From the NCBI RefSeq assembly GCF_030687535.1, contig NZ_CP117437.1, positions 1,261,501 through 1,325,500 on the forward strand: a stretch of DNA of 64,000 nucleotides, read 5' to 3'. This DNA comes from Pseudomonas sp. FP2335 (GTDB lineage Bacteria; Pseudomonadota; Gammaproteobacteria; Pseudomonadales; Pseudomonadaceae). The position numbers and the translations under genes were made by a program. The notes under the pieces are model-generated. The model saw nothing but the letters and a program-made list of their open reading frames with translations. It did no database searches and had not been told where the DNA came from. Positions 26,577 to 36,280 of this stretch are shown one piece after another. Each line of letters opens with the position of its first letter. Positions within the stretch are counted from its first letter, which is position 1.

Positions 26577-27995
26577 ATGCCCGTCGGCAACCCACTGCCC
26601 CATGGCGAGACCGCTCAAGGCGGCCCGCTCAAACGCGAACTCGGTGAACGACACATTCGCCTGATGGCCCTCGGTGCCTGCATCGGCGTCGGCCTGTTCC
26701 TAGGCTCGGCCAAGGCCATTGAAATGGCCGGCCCGGCGATCATGCTGTCGTACATCATCGGCGGCCTGGCGATCCTGGTGATCATGCGCGCCCTCGGCGA
26801 GATGGCCGTGCACAACCCCGTCGCCGGCTCGTTCAGCCGTTACGCGCAAGATTATCTCGGTCCGCTGGCGGGCTTTCTCACAGGTTGGAACTACTGGTTC
26901 CTGTGGCTGGTGACGTGCGTTGCCGAGATCACCGCCGTGGCGGTGTACATGGGTGTGTGGTTCCCTGACACGCCACGCTGGATCTGGGCCCTGGCCGCCT
27001 TGATCAGCATGGGCACGATCAACCTGATCGCCGTGAAGGCGTTCGGTGAATTCGAGTTCTGGTTCGCCCTGATCAAGATCGTCACGATCATCGCCATGGT
27101 GATCGGCGGTGTTGGCATCATCGCCTTCGGCTTTGGCAACGACGGCGTGGCGCTGGGCATTTCCAACCTGTGGGCCCACGGCGGCTTCATGCCCAACGGC
27201 GTGCAGGGCGTGCTGATGTCCCTGCAAATGGTGATGTTCGCCTACCTGGGCGTAGAGATGATCGGCCTCACCGCCGGCGAAGCCCGCAACCCGCAGAAGA
27301 CGATTCCCAGCGCCATCGGCTCGGTGTTCTGGCGCATCCTGCTGTTCTACGTCGGTGCATTGTTCGTGATCCTGTCGATCTACCCGTGGAATGAAATCGG
27401 TACCCAGGGCAGCCCGTTCGTGATGACGTTCGAGCGGTTGGGCATCAAGACCGCGGCGGGCATCATCAACTTTGTGGTGATCACCGCCGCGCTGTCCTCC
27501 TGCAACGGCGGCATCTTCAGTACCGGGCGCATGCTCTACAGCCTGGCGCAGAACGGCCAGGCACCGGCCACGTTCGGCACGACTTCCAGCAACGGTGTGC
27601 CGCGCAAGGCCTTGCTGTTGTCGATCTTTGCCTTGCTGCTGGGCGTGTTGCTCAACTACCTGGTGCCGGACCAGGTGTTCGTGTGGGTGACCTCCATCGC
27701 CACCTTCGGCGCGATCTGGACCTGGCTGATGATCCTGCTGGCCCAGCTCAAGTTCCGCAAAGGCCTGAGCCCGGCCGAGCAGGCAGGGCTCAAGTACCGC
27801 ATGTGGCTGTACCCGGTCAGTTCGTACCTGGCCCTGGCTTTCCTGGTACTGGTGGTGGGCCTGATGGCGTACTTCCCGGATACCCGCGTGGCGCTGTACG
27901 TGGGGCCGGCGTTTCTGGTGTTGCTGACCGTGCTGTTCTACGTGTTCAAGTTGCAGCCGGTCGCCAACGTCCAAGCCGCCCCGCGCTCGGCGTAA
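26577..27995 (+). CDS. Amino acid permease (APC superfamily AAT family, ProY/HutT-like)
   Basis: A 472-residue proton-coupled amino acid importer with twelve predicted membrane segments. LKRELGERHIRLMALGACIGVGLFLGSAKAI and EMAVHNPVAGSFSRYA are hallmark AAT sequences, and GLTAGEARNPQKTIPSAIG is the conserved loop. The relatives I recall include proline- and histidine-type permeases, so the substrate is uncertain. It stands alone downstream of a 290-base divergent intergenic region shared with the PBP gene. Its stop lies three bases from the convergent stop of the giant NEL gene, with no room for a terminator. Confidence 0.9.
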   Translation: MPVGNPLPHGETAQGGPLKRELGERHIRLMALGACIGVGLFLGSAKAIEMAGPAIMLSYIIGGLAILVIMRALGEMAVHNPVAGSFSRYAQDYLGPLAGFLTGWNYWFLWLVTCVAEITAVAVYMGVWFPDTPRWIWALAALISMGTINLIAVKAFGEFEFWFALIKIVTIIAMVIGGVGIIAFGFGNDGVALGISNLWAHGGFMPNGVQGVLMSLQMVMFAYLGVEMIGLTAGEARNPQKTIPSAIGSVFWRILLFYVGALFVILSIYPWNEIGTQGSPFVMTFERLGIKTAAGIINFVVITAALSSCNGGIFSTGRMLYSLAQNGQAPATFGTTSSNGVPRKALLLSIFALLLGVLLNYLVPDQVFVWVTSIATFGAIWTWLMILLAQLKFRKGLSPAEQAGLKYRMWLYPVSSYLALAFLVLVVGLMAYFPDTRVALYVGPAFLVLLTVLFYVFKLQPVANVQAAPRSA

Positions 27996-27998
27996 GCT

Positions 27999-30900
27999 TC
28001 AGTGCGCCTTTTGTGCCAGTTGCGCCGCTTCGGTCAACTGGCGCACCAGGCGATTGCGCTCGGCAATTTCCAGCTCCACCAGGGATTGGCGTCGGTCCAG
28101 GTACGCGTCCGAACGCCGGTCGCTGATCTCCTGGTTCAGCGCATTGAGCTGGTGGCGCACCACATTGTCGATGGTCGAGAAGGGCTCCGGGTAGCTGCGG
28201 GCCAGGTACTCGATCCAGAAGTCCTCCATCAATAACGACTCCTGCGCCGCCTGGGTCCGACCGAGTGCCTCCAGGGTTTGCCGGGCCTGGATCACGTCGT
28301 CTTCGCTCACCCATTCTTCGACCGCGTAGAGCATCTCTTCACGTCTGATCGGCAGGTCGAACGCATCGCGCAACTTGAGCCGGTAGTAGAGCTTGATCTC
28401 GGCATCGTCCGGGTCCACCCCCGCTGCACGCAGGCGCTCGATATGCGCCTCGGCCAACTGGTCCACCCGACGCAGGTAGAACAGGCTCCTGGCCAGGCCC
28501 AGCAATTGGCGGTCGGCCTGCTCACTGCCGGCCTGGTTGCGTGCCTGGTGCACCAGGTGCTCAATTTCCATATTGATAAACGCCAGTATGGCGCCGTCGC
28601 CGCAGGTGCCGGCCACGTAGGTATTGAGAAATACCCGGTTGCGCAGGTCGGTGGATTGGCCCATGGCGTCGAGCAGGTTCCACACACGGCGGGTGAGTGC
28701 TTGCTGGGTGGCCTGGTTGCGCCGATAAGCATACGACTGCGTGAGGTCCCGCAGGACCCGGAAGGTGTCGTCCGGATTGGCATCTTCATGCTGGCGCAAC
28801 TGTTGCCACAGGGTTTGACGTTGCGCGTGTTGGGCGCTGGGCACGCCGGTCAGCCATCGGTTGACGTCAATGGCCTGCGCCTGTTGATGCAGGACGCCCG
28901 GCAGCGCGCCGCCCAGCACGATGCCGGTTCGGTTGCGGTAGTTGCGTAGCCTGTCGAGCGTGGCATCGCTCAATGGATTGTCATGCAGGATGGTGTTGCG
29001 GTTGGTGGGGCCCATGCGCACATCTGAAAACACCGCGTCGGGAATAGTGGTGATGCGGTTTTCCTGAAGCAGCAGGCTACGCAGGCTGCTGCGGCTCTCG
29101 GCCCCGATGGGCCACTGGTCGATGTTGGTCTGGCGCAGAGACAGCACCCGCAGGCGGGTCATCCGGCTGACATCGGGCGTCAGGCCCAGGGGGTTGCCAT
29201 CCAGGAACAGCCCGTCCAGGCGTGTGAGCCCGGCCAGGTGCTGGCGGGACTCAACCGTCAGTGCAATCATGTTGTCGCTCAGATCCAACTGTTGCAGTTG
29301 GGTCATCTGGGCGAGTGCGGGGGGAAGTTCACCGAGCAGGCAATCGAGTTTCAGGTGGGTAAGGCCGGTGAACTTGCTGAGGAATGCGTTCCCGATGGTG
29401 GGGAGCATGTCACCGTCGATCCTGAGGTATTCAATGTGTTCGAATGCGCGGTTGCTCAGGATGAAGGCCGGGTCGGGCAGGTCGTTGCCGTCCAGGCGCA
29501 ACACCAGTTGGTGCGTGTCGAAAAGGCCTGATTCATTTTCATAGGCCGAGCGGGTTTCCCGGCGCCAGGCGCGCAATATTCGTTCGGCCAGGCTGCGGCG
29601 TAGGCCATAGTTCCAACCCAGCGGGTCGGTCTCGGGGTCGTCGATGGCCTGGGGCGTTTCGATCCAGCGGTTGAGCTCGAACTCCAGGGTCTGGTACTCG
29701 GCTTTGCGCCGCTCCAGCTCAATCAGCGCCGCCGGTTCGCTGATGCCCAGGCCGTCAATCAATTCGTTGGCCGCCGCCGTGCTGAAGCTGGGGTAGAGTT
29801 CCTTGACCTTGCTGACCAGGTCCACTGGCTGGCGGCCGCTGAAAGGCCAGAGGCTGCGCAGGGAAAACGGGTAGGCCAGGAATGTGCTGTGCACCGGCAT
29901 CGGCGGTTGCAACCACGGCGGGATATGCGCCAGGCCCAGCAGCGATTTGATTGCCACGCGCTGGCCCAGGGCCAAGTCGGCGATGCGTTCGCGCAGCGGC
30001 GCTGTGTCACCGCTGTCGTCCAGGCCCAGGTTGCTGCGTTCGGTGTCGGTCAGCAGCGAGGCCACGCTATTGATCAGGCCACTGCTGTCGCTGGGGTCGT
30101 TGAGCAGTTGTCCCTCGCGGCCATAGGCCTGGTAGGTGCCATCGATCTTGACCAGCGTGCGGCGGTCGACAGCGCTGGCATGCCCGCCACTGCCTAGCAA
30201 CGGGCCGGAGAGGCTGGCTTGGCGTACGTCCACGCGCAGGCTCAGGGGCCAGCCGGGCAAATCCTTGAGCACGTGCAGGATGATCCTGTCACTGTCGGGG
30301 TTGGCCAGGGTGTCCAGGAACAGGCCTTCGTACGCCCGGTTAAGGCGCATATCGTCGGCGGTGAGCCGCGCCTGTTCCGCCAGGCGCAGGCCGACCTGGT
30401 CCTGCTGTTGCAAGTGCTTGAGTTCCTTGGGCGTGGCTTGTTCAAGTATCGCGGTGATCGCGCTGGTAGGCAGGTGCGGGAAGTGGGCGTGCAGGCGCCG
30501 TTCGATCAGTGTCGTGGCATGCTCGCTCTGGGCGTAGAGGATGTCGAACAATTGCGCGCGTTCGCGCCACGCGTGGTCGGCGATGCGTTTGGACAGCTTG
30601 AACAGACGCTCCTCCTGGGTGGCGGGCAAGGTACCCAGCAGCGCACGGCTGACGTCATCGTTCAGCGCAATGTTATTCAGCGGTTCCAGACCACGGCTTT
30701 CGGCTTCGGTGAGGCGGATGGCCTTGGCTTCGGGTGAGCTTCTGGCCGGATAGCGACGGATTACCTGACCCTGCTCATCCACGATCTGCAGCGCATGGCT
30801 GGCGGGCCACGCCGGTAAGCTGGTGACCAGCAGCAATTGCAGGGACGGCCGCGCATTGCGGGTGGCCGAGTAGACGGTCATGGCATTGATGAACTGCAGG

Positions 30901-33900
30901 ATTTCCCGCTCGATGCGAAACCGCTTGCTGGTGTCTTGCAGCAACGGTGGCGGCGGCAGGCCGGCGCTGTGCACTTCGCGCAAGGCCCGCGCTGGGGTGT
31001 CGGTGACGCGCATGATCCGCGCAGCGGTGGCCTGGTCGACATGAAAGTTGCTCGCCCCCAGGCGGTAGAACAGACGGTGGTCATCCCATGTCATCGGGTT
31101 TTCATTCGACAATCGCCAGGCGCCCCGGCGGTTGTGCTCCAGGCGGGGGGTATCGACCCCGACTTTTTCCGGATGCCTGAGCCGCCATTTGCGCAGGCGT
31201 TTGTCGAAAAAAATCGGGTACAGCGAGCCATAGAGCGGCAGCAGTTGCTGGCCGTTCCATTCGTAGATGCCTTCAGCGTCGGGCTTGAGGTCATGGGGCA
31301 GCACGACGCGTTGTTCGTATTGGCCCAGGGACTGATCCAGCAGGCTGACCTGGCCTCCAGGGCTGCGCTGGGCGCTCATGAGATCACCGAGGGTTTTGCG
31401 CAGGCCCTGGGCATCACTGGCGCTCTTCATCCCCAGTTGCAGGTGTTCACCCGGTTGCAGCACCGAGGCGACGGCCAGGTAGAAACTGTCGACCCCGGGT
31501 GTCACCGGAATCGGCCCGGCGTTGCGCATGTCGTAGGCCTCGTAGCGGCCCTGGCCGTAGTGCAACAGCTCGACAGTGGTGTCGTCGGGCCCGCTTGAAA
31601 CGTAGCGATTGGACGGTGTGCCGCGGCTCATGTCGGTGACCACGAAGTGGCGCTCGAAGGTATTGAGCAACAGGCTCGCGGTGAACTCGCGGGCCCATTG
31701 GTCGGTGTCGGGGTTGAAGGCGCGGCGATGGTAGAGGCCGTCTATCACGGCGTCGATACGCAGGGCGGTGCGATGGTGTTCAAGGTGTTCCCGCACCGAG
31801 GCGGGCAGGCTTGCATCGTGCAGGAATTGCGCTTGCTCGCGGCTGCTCAAGGGCGTGATCAGCAGTAACTGTTGCAGGTTGGCCGAGGTCAGGGGTGGGT
31901 AGAGCCGGCGCAGTTTTTTCAGCACGGGGGTCACTTCCACCAAGGGCGGAGCGACCTTGATCGGCAAGAATTGCCGGGCGCTTTCATCGGCGGCCAACTC
32001 AGCGCGGGCATAGCCGTCATAGCGCGTCATGGCCTCGAAAAGCGTCATGCGGTGTGCCTGTGCCAGTTGGCTGATTTGCAGGCGCACCCGGGCAATGCGC
32101 TGGGCCAGCGTCAGGTGCGGGCTGCCTTCCTTGCCCAAGCGTGAATGGGCTGGTTGTTGGGTGAGGATCAGTTCGAACAGTTGCTCGCGGGTGGGCACGC
32201 TGGTCGCGGGGTCCGCCAGCAGGCCGTAGGTGCCATCATCGCGGCGCATCAGGTCGATGGTGTGGGAAAGCCCGTTGTCGTTGGCGGCATAGCTTTCGAG
32301 CAGGGTGCCTTGCCGGTCGTGCACGTTGATGCTGACGTCGGCAGGCCAGCCGGGCACCTGGGTCAACAGGCTCAATACGGCAGCGTCGGCGTGGGGCGGC
32401 ATGTGGCCGCGAAGGTGGAAGTCCTTGATCAACTGCTCGATGATCTGGTCGGCCTGCAGGCGCCTTACGCCTTCGGTGAGGTTGATCGGTGCGGGCTGGC
32501 CACTCCATACACTATCGAGGGTTGCGCGGTCGGTGGCGGTGCTGCGCAGCATTGTTTCCATGTCGACCCGGGGTACGGCGGTGGAGCCGTTGGGCAGCAT
32601 GCGCTCGGCCAGTTGGATGTCCGAGAGGGTATGGGCGTTGTGCAGGTCCAGGGTCCAGGCCTGTTGCGCGGGGTTGAACAGAATCGGTGGGGCAAACTGC
32701 CTGTCGTTTTCCTGCTTGAGCACGAAGCGCATCAGCTTGGCGTCGTAACTGACCTCCACCACACGGCGCTGGCCGTTTTGTTGCAGCCAGGCGTACTGCT
32801 TGCCGTGGACCGGGAAGACGCCTTGGGGGTTGGCGACCTGGCCGTCGAGCAGGTGCTGGTCGAGAATTGCGTAGGGGCCGATGTCCGGCTTCCAGAGCAC
32901 ATGCGTACCGTCGGCCTTGAGCATTTTTCGCGGGTTGCCCAGCCGGTGCAGCAAACTCTCGATACGCTGGCGATGCACGCGGCCGGCGGTGGTGATCAAC
33001 AGGCCATTGATGGCCAGGTCGGCGGTGTCGGCCAGGGCCGACGCGAATTCATTGGCTTCCCCCCTCGCGGCTTCGTTGATCCCCACGATCATGCTGTAGG
33101 CCAGGCTGCCGAACACTGCCACCTGCATGACCCGGTTCAGGCCCGTTACACCGCCGGGCACGGGGGTGAGCAACAGTTCGAGGACTTCCTGGGCGATGGC
33201 GGCCGCGCCGTCAATCAAGGCCTGCAGGTCGCGTTCCGAGCGACGGGTGGCGAGGGTCGACAGGTTGGCTTGATAGCGTTGCACTTCGCGGTATGTGCAG
33301 GCCTGTACCAGGGTTTCTTCGCGGCCATGTTTGGGGTCTGGTGTAAAGCGCAGGCTATCGAGGGTGTGCGGTGGGAACAGACAGTGAAACGTGTCGTACA
33401 GGAACCCGGCGGTCGGGCTCAGGCCCACGGGGCGTGATGCCTCCTTGAGCAATCGCTTGAACCCGTGCATTTCGGTCATCGGCAGTTGCCGGGCGAACCA
33501 GCCCAGGTCGCCCTGGGCGTGGCTGTCCTTGAGCTGTTGCAGGAAGTCATCCGCCGCCTGACGGGTATCGGTGTGGTAGCGCAGGGCACCGCCGGGGCGG
33601 AACGGGAAATACGACAGCACCGCGCGACTGCCCACATGAATCACCAGCAGGGGCACCGGGACGGTTTGCCCTGACGGTACGAAGGGGACGGCGGGCAACA
33701 CGGTGATGCCGGTGCTCATGCCCAGGGTGTCGAATTTCAATGCCGGGCCGCTACCGTCGATGGCGGCGCTCAGGCTGTCATAGTGCTCGCGGGTCACGCC
33801 GGTGATGGCGCGATTGCGATAGGCCTCCAGGGCTTCGAAACGCAGGCAGGCCTTGGCGCTGGCCTGCAGCGTGGCGTACAGATCGCCGCCGGGGCCCAGT

Positions 33901-34505
33901 GCCCGTTGCAGGCGCTGCGCCAACTGGCCGCCGAAGTCCAGTTCACGGGCAATCGTGATGAACTCGCTGACGCTCAGCTTCAGGCCTTCGGCGCCGCTGA
34001 GGTAGGACGCGTCGACAAAACTGTGCCCTGATGCCTGACGCTCAGCGGTGGCGAAGTCAAAATTGAGGCAGGCCGCATCCCACAGCGACAGCGTGGAGAC
34101 GTGGGCGCGGTATTTCCATTCATCGTAGGCGCGGCGAAAGCGACGCTGGCGTGACAGCGGCTGGCTGGACCTGGGTTCCCACGGCAGCGGTGGTTGCAGC
34201 TCTTGCAGGTAGCGGGTGTGCAGGTGGATGGCTTGCGGGTCCAGGCCGCCTAGCCTGCTGCTCAGTTGGGCCAGCCCTTGGGTCTTGAAGGCCTGGATGA
34301 TCGCGGTGTTTTCGCGGTCCACCGCTTTCAGGGCCTGGTGGGCTTCGCGTTGCAGCCTGACGTAGTCGCGCTGTTGCGCCAGCGTCAGGCTGCCCATCGT
34401 TCGCGCCAGGGTTTCGCGGATCAGCTCCAGAGCTTGTTGGCGAGCCCAGGATTCGCTGGATTGCAGGTTGCCCGACAAGCCGTTGAGCAGTTGGTGGGTA
34501 GGCAT
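27999..34505 (-). CDS. Giant LRR protein with NEL-type E3 ubiquitin ligase domain (IpaH/SspH-like effector)
   Basis: A 2168-residue protein. ATG at 34505 (MPTHQLLNGL) has AAGGAAA upstream; the frame extends to 34550 but lacks a ribosome site there. Residues 1 to about 650 resemble the dermonecrotic toxin (DUF6543-like) regions of Pseudomonas proteins. A module with a P-G/A-W-P motif then recurs near 715, 1228 and 1414. Leucine-rich repeats occupy about 1685-1855 (LTHLKLDCLLGELPPALAQM, LQQLDLSDNMI, LRSLLLQENRITTIPDAVF). The C-terminal domain, about 1885-2168, has the NEL catalytic T-C-G-D with Cys1968, followed by FINMEIEHLVHQARNQ and a helical tail, as in IpaH/SspH ligases that ubiquitinate host proteins. 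No secretion signal is visible; the delivery route is unknown. Confidence 0.85.
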   Translation of the reverse strand: MPTHQLLNGLSGNLQSSESWARQQALELIRETLARTMGSLTLAQQRDYVRLQREAHQALKAVDRENTAIIQAFKTQGLAQLSSRLGGLDPQAIHLHTRYLQELQPPLPWEPRSSQPLSRQRRFRRAYDEWKYRAHVSTLSLWDAACLNFDFATAERQASGHSFVDASYLSGAEGLKLSVSEFITIARELDFGGQLAQRLQRALGPGGDLYATLQASAKACLRFEALEAYRNRAITGVTREHYDSLSAAIDGSGPALKFDTLGMSTGITVLPAVPFVPSGQTVPVPLLVIHVGSRAVLSYFPFRPGGALRYHTDTRQAADDFLQQLKDSHAQGDLGWFARQLPMTEMHGFKRLLKEASRPVGLSPTAGFLYDTFHCLFPPHTLDSLRFTPDPKHGREETLVQACTYREVQRYQANLSTLATRRSERDLQALIDGAAAIAQEVLELLLTPVPGGVTGLNRVMQVAVFGSLAYSMIVGINEAARGEANEFASALADTADLAINGLLITTAGRVHRQRIESLLHRLGNPRKMLKADGTHVLWKPDIGPYAILDQHLLDGQVANPQGVFPVHGKQYAWLQQNGQRRVVEVSYDAKLMRFVLKQENDRQFAPPILFNPAQQAWTLDLHNAHTLSDIQLAERMLPNGSTAVPRVDMETMLRSTATDRATLDSVWSGQPAPINLTEGVRRLQADQIIEQLIKDFHLRGHMPPHADAAVLSLLTQVPGWPADVSINVHDRQGTLLESYAANDNGLSHTIDLMRRDDGTYGLLADPATSVPTREQLFELILTQQPAHSRLGKEGSPHLTLAQRIARVRLQISQLAQAHRMTLFEAMTRYDGYARAELAADESARQFLPIKVAPPLVEVTPVLKKLRRLYPPLTSANLQQLLLITPLSSREQAQFLHDASLPASVREHLEHHRTALRIDAVIDGLYHRRAFNPDTDQWAREFTASLLLNTFERHFVVTDMSRGTPSNRYVSSGPDDTTVELLHYGQGRYEAYDMRNAGPIPVTPGVDSFYLAVASVLQPGEHLQLGMKSASDAQGLRKTLGDLMSAQRSPGGQVSLLDQSLGQYEQRVVLPHDLKPDAEGIYEWNGQQLLPLYGSLYPIFFDKRLRKWRLRHPEKVGVDTPRLEHNRRGAWRLSNENPMTWDDHRLFYRLGASNFHVDQATAARIMRVTDTPARALREVHSAGLPPPPLLQDTSKRFRIEREILQFINAMTVYSATRNARPSLQLLLVTSLPAWPASHALQIVDEQGQVIRRYPARSSPEAKAIRLTEAESRGLEPLNNIALNDDVSRALLGTLPATQEERLFKLSKRIADHAWRERAQLFDILYAQSEHATTLIERRLHAHFPHLPTSAITAILEQATPKELKHLQQQDQVGLRLAEQARLTADDMRLNRAYEGLFLDTLANPDSDRIILHVLKDLPGWPLSLRVDVRQASLSGPLLGSGGHASAVDRRTLVKIDGTYQAYGREGQLLNDPSDSSGLINSVASLLTDTERSNLGLDDSGDTAPLRERIADLALGQRVAIKSLLGLAHIPPWLQPPMPVHSTFLAYPFSLRSLWPFSGRQPVDLVSKVKELYPSFSTAAANELIDGLGISEPAALIELERRKAEYQTLEFELNRWIETPQAIDDPETDPLGWNYGLRRSLAERILRAWRRETRSAYENESGLFDTHQLVLRLDGNDLPDPAFILSNRAFEHIEYLRIDGDMLPTIGNAFLSKFTGLTHLKLDCLLGELPPALAQMTQLQQLDLSDNMIALTVESRQHLAGLTRLDGLFLDGNPLGLTPDVSRMTRLRVLSLRQTNIDQWPIGAESRSSLRSLLLQENRITTIPDAVFSDVRMGPTNRNTILHDNPLSDATLDRLRNYRNRTGIVLGGALPGVLHQQAQAIDVNRWLTGVPSAQHAQRQTLWQQLRQHEDANPDDTFRVLRDLTQSYAYRRNQATQQALTRRVWNLLDAMGQSTDLRNRVFLNTYVAGTCGDGAILAFINMEIEHLVHQARNQAGSEQADRQLLGLARSLFYLRRVDQLAEAHIERLRAAGVDPDDAEIKLYYRLKLRDAFDLPIRREEMLYAVEEWVSEDDVIQARQTLEALGRTQAAQESLLMEDFWIEYLARSYPEPFSTIDNVVRHQLNALNQEISDRRSDAYLDRRQSLVELEIAERNRLVRQLTEAAQLAQKAH

Positions 34506-34546
34506 GGGCCATTTCCTTTCACGGGTTGAGTGGAAGGCAAATGGAA

Positions 34547-34564
34547 GCACCCACCTATGGGTGC
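34547..34564. terminator. Short hairpin after opgC-like gene
   Basis: GCACCCA and TGGGTGC form a 7-bp stem with a 4-base loop, seven bases past the opgC-like stop and 42 bases before the NEL gene start on the minus strand. There is no T-tract, so it is a weak terminator candidate. Confidence 0.4.
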
Positions 34565-34570
34565 CGGGCG

Positions 34571-35695
34571 CTAGCTATGTAGCGCGACTTTGCGTTGATC
34601 CAGGCGCTTGTTGAATTCCAACCACGCGGCCAGCCCCGCCATCAGCAACGCGCCGACGATGGCCGTGGCCAGTTGCACGGCCAGCGCATCGTTGGCCATG
34701 GCGTTGACCATGTCCGCCAAGGGCGCCAGCACCACCCCCAGGCAAAACACTTCCAGGGAGTAGCGGCCCATGCGGCAGACCTCGCCCGCCAGGCGGTTTT
34801 GCGTCCAGCCTGCGCCGGGCAGCAGCTTGGCCGTGACATAGGCCAACGCCAGGAAGTGCACCAGGCGCAGCGGCGACAGATCGGTCTTGCTGATGGGGTA
34901 GAGCAGGTCACTCAGGCGTGACGGCATCCACGCATCGTGCACCTCGGGCCAGCGCCACGACAGGGTGAGTATCCCCGCGAGCAATACGTAGAGCGCCGCG
35001 CTGACGAACAGCGGCTGACGCAACAGTGGGCGCGTCTCGACGGGTCTTGGTCGCTGGCTGTGTATCGCCGCCGCGCCACCGAGCACAAACAACAGTTGCC
35101 AGGTGACCGGGTTGAAGTACCACACGCCATCGGCAATCGCCCGTAGGTTCCAGCCCATCCACGGTGCCAGCAGGTAGATCGTCAGCGATACGGCGACCAC
35201 CACGGAGGGCTTGCGCACCAGTATCGGCAACACCAGCGGCAGGCCGGCCAGCAGCACGATGTACAACGGCAACGGGTCCATCAGGTTGGGTTTGAAGCGC
35301 AGCAGCAGTTCATCGGTGAGGGCTTGTTGCGGGTGCGTGACGAAGTGCGTCAGGCCCATCTCCGAGACCAGGTCGCGGGTTTCCACATGGCTGTTGGCGA
35401 AAAACACGATGCCCATCAACAGGGCCAGCAGGAAGATATGCACCACATACAGCACCCACGCCCGGCGCAGGATCTTCAGGCAAGCCATCCAGTAGCCGTC
35501 GCGCTGCATGATCTTGCCGTAGGCGAGCACGGCGGCAAAACCGGCGAGGAATACAAACACTTCTGCGGCATCGCTGAAGCCGAAGTTGCGCAGGGTGATC
35601 TGGCCGAGAGGATTGTGGGGGACGTGATCCCAGAAAATGAAGATCAACGCCAGGCCCCGAAAGAAATCGATGCGCGGGTCGCGTCCGTTAGGCAT
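34571..35695 (-). CDS. opgC: OpgC family membrane acyltransferase (osmoregulated glucan modification)
   Basis: A 374-residue integral membrane protein with about ten hydrophobic segments. The N-terminus DPRIDFFRGLALIFIFWDHVPHNPLGQITLRNFGFSDAAEVFVFLAGF is the OpgC signature, including the conserved DFFRG and DH. OpgC proteins add succinyl groups to periplasmic glucans in proteobacteria. It is not accompanied by opgG/opgH here, so the acceptor is uncertain. The start at 35695 is set by the family N-terminus; the ribosome site is weak. A hairpin separates it from the downstream NEL gene. Confidence 0.85.
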   Translation of the reverse strand: MPNGRDPRIDFFRGLALIFIFWDHVPHNPLGQITLRNFGFSDAAEVFVFLAGFAAVLAYGKIMQRDGYWMACLKILRRAWVLYVVHIFLLALLMGIVFFANSHVETRDLVSEMGLTHFVTHPQQALTDELLLRFKPNLMDPLPLYIVLLAGLPLVLPILVRKPSVVVAVSLTIYLLAPWMGWNLRAIADGVWYFNPVTWQLLFVLGGAAAIHSQRPRPVETRPLLRQPLFVSAALYVLLAGILTLSWRWPEVHDAWMPSRLSDLLYPISKTDLSPLRLVHFLALAYVTAKLLPGAGWTQNRLAGEVCRMGRYSLEVFCLGVVLAPLADMVNAMANDALAVQLATAIVGALLMAGLAAWLEFNKRLDQRKVALHS

Positions 35696-35921
35696 GGCTA
35701 CGGGCTCTTGAACAATAGGTTTAATAAGGACAGGTGGACGTGGGCAATGTCATGCGCCGCACGTCGGGCGGGCAGGTTGGCGGTATTTGTAAGCAATTGC
35801 AAAGGTCGGGTATTACTGAATGTCTCAATATTGCCGTACGTCGCGGGCTTGAGTACGCCGGTGGCGCCTGTTGATGGGGATCTTCAAACGCCGCCAGAGG
35901 TGATTGGACATAGGGACTGAG

Positions 35922-36218
35922 CTACAGGTCAATAATCACCAGCGTACCGTGGCTTCCTTCCAGTACCCCATGAGCGACATAGGCGTCCACCAGGTACATC
36001 TGGCCTGGCCCGACCTCGACTTCCTCGCCGGTAATCGCCAGTCGCAAGCAGCCATCGATCACCAGCAACCCTTCGTTGTAGTCGTGAGTCTCTTGCTCAT
36101 ACGCCTGCTGATCCATGCGCAAGACCTTGATCCGCGCCGGGCCGACCTGGCCCAGGCGCGTGGATTTCCAAGGGGCGGGCAGTTGTTCCGCGATGGCAGA
36201 AAAGTCCAGTAACGGCAT
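35922..36218 (-). CDS. Cupin-domain small protein
   Basis: A 98-residue single-domain cupin. ETHDYNEGLLVIDGCLRLAITG corresponds to cupin motif 1 and GPGQMYLVDAYVAHGVL to motif 2, but the first motif has a reduced set of metal-binding histidines. A strong AGGAG precedes the ATG. It follows the ABM monooxygenase gene on the same strand with 62 bases between, so it may be in the same transcript as the glutamate-synthase-like gene. The function is not known; sensing or isomerising a small acid is a typical cupin role. Confidence 0.78.
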   Translation of the reverse strand: MPLLDFSAIAEQLPAPWKSTRLGQVGPARIKVLRMDQQAYEQETHDYNEGLLVIDGCLRLAITGEEVEVGPGQMYLVDAYVAHGVLEGSHGTLVIIDL

Positions 36219-36280
36219 GTGAATCTCCTTGTTTCAACGATGCCGTCGGTGGTCCGGTTCAGCAGGGGGCAGGTGTGGGT

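Noticed and set aside
26700..27974. Minus-strand 424-codon frame antisense to the permease
   Set aside because: His/Gln/Asp-rich shadow frame typical of antisense to a membrane protein gene.
18700..34505. Genomic island flanked by direct repeats around the giant toxin genes
   Set aside because: No flanking tRNA, integrase or direct repeat was seen, and core-type genes lie between the two toxins.
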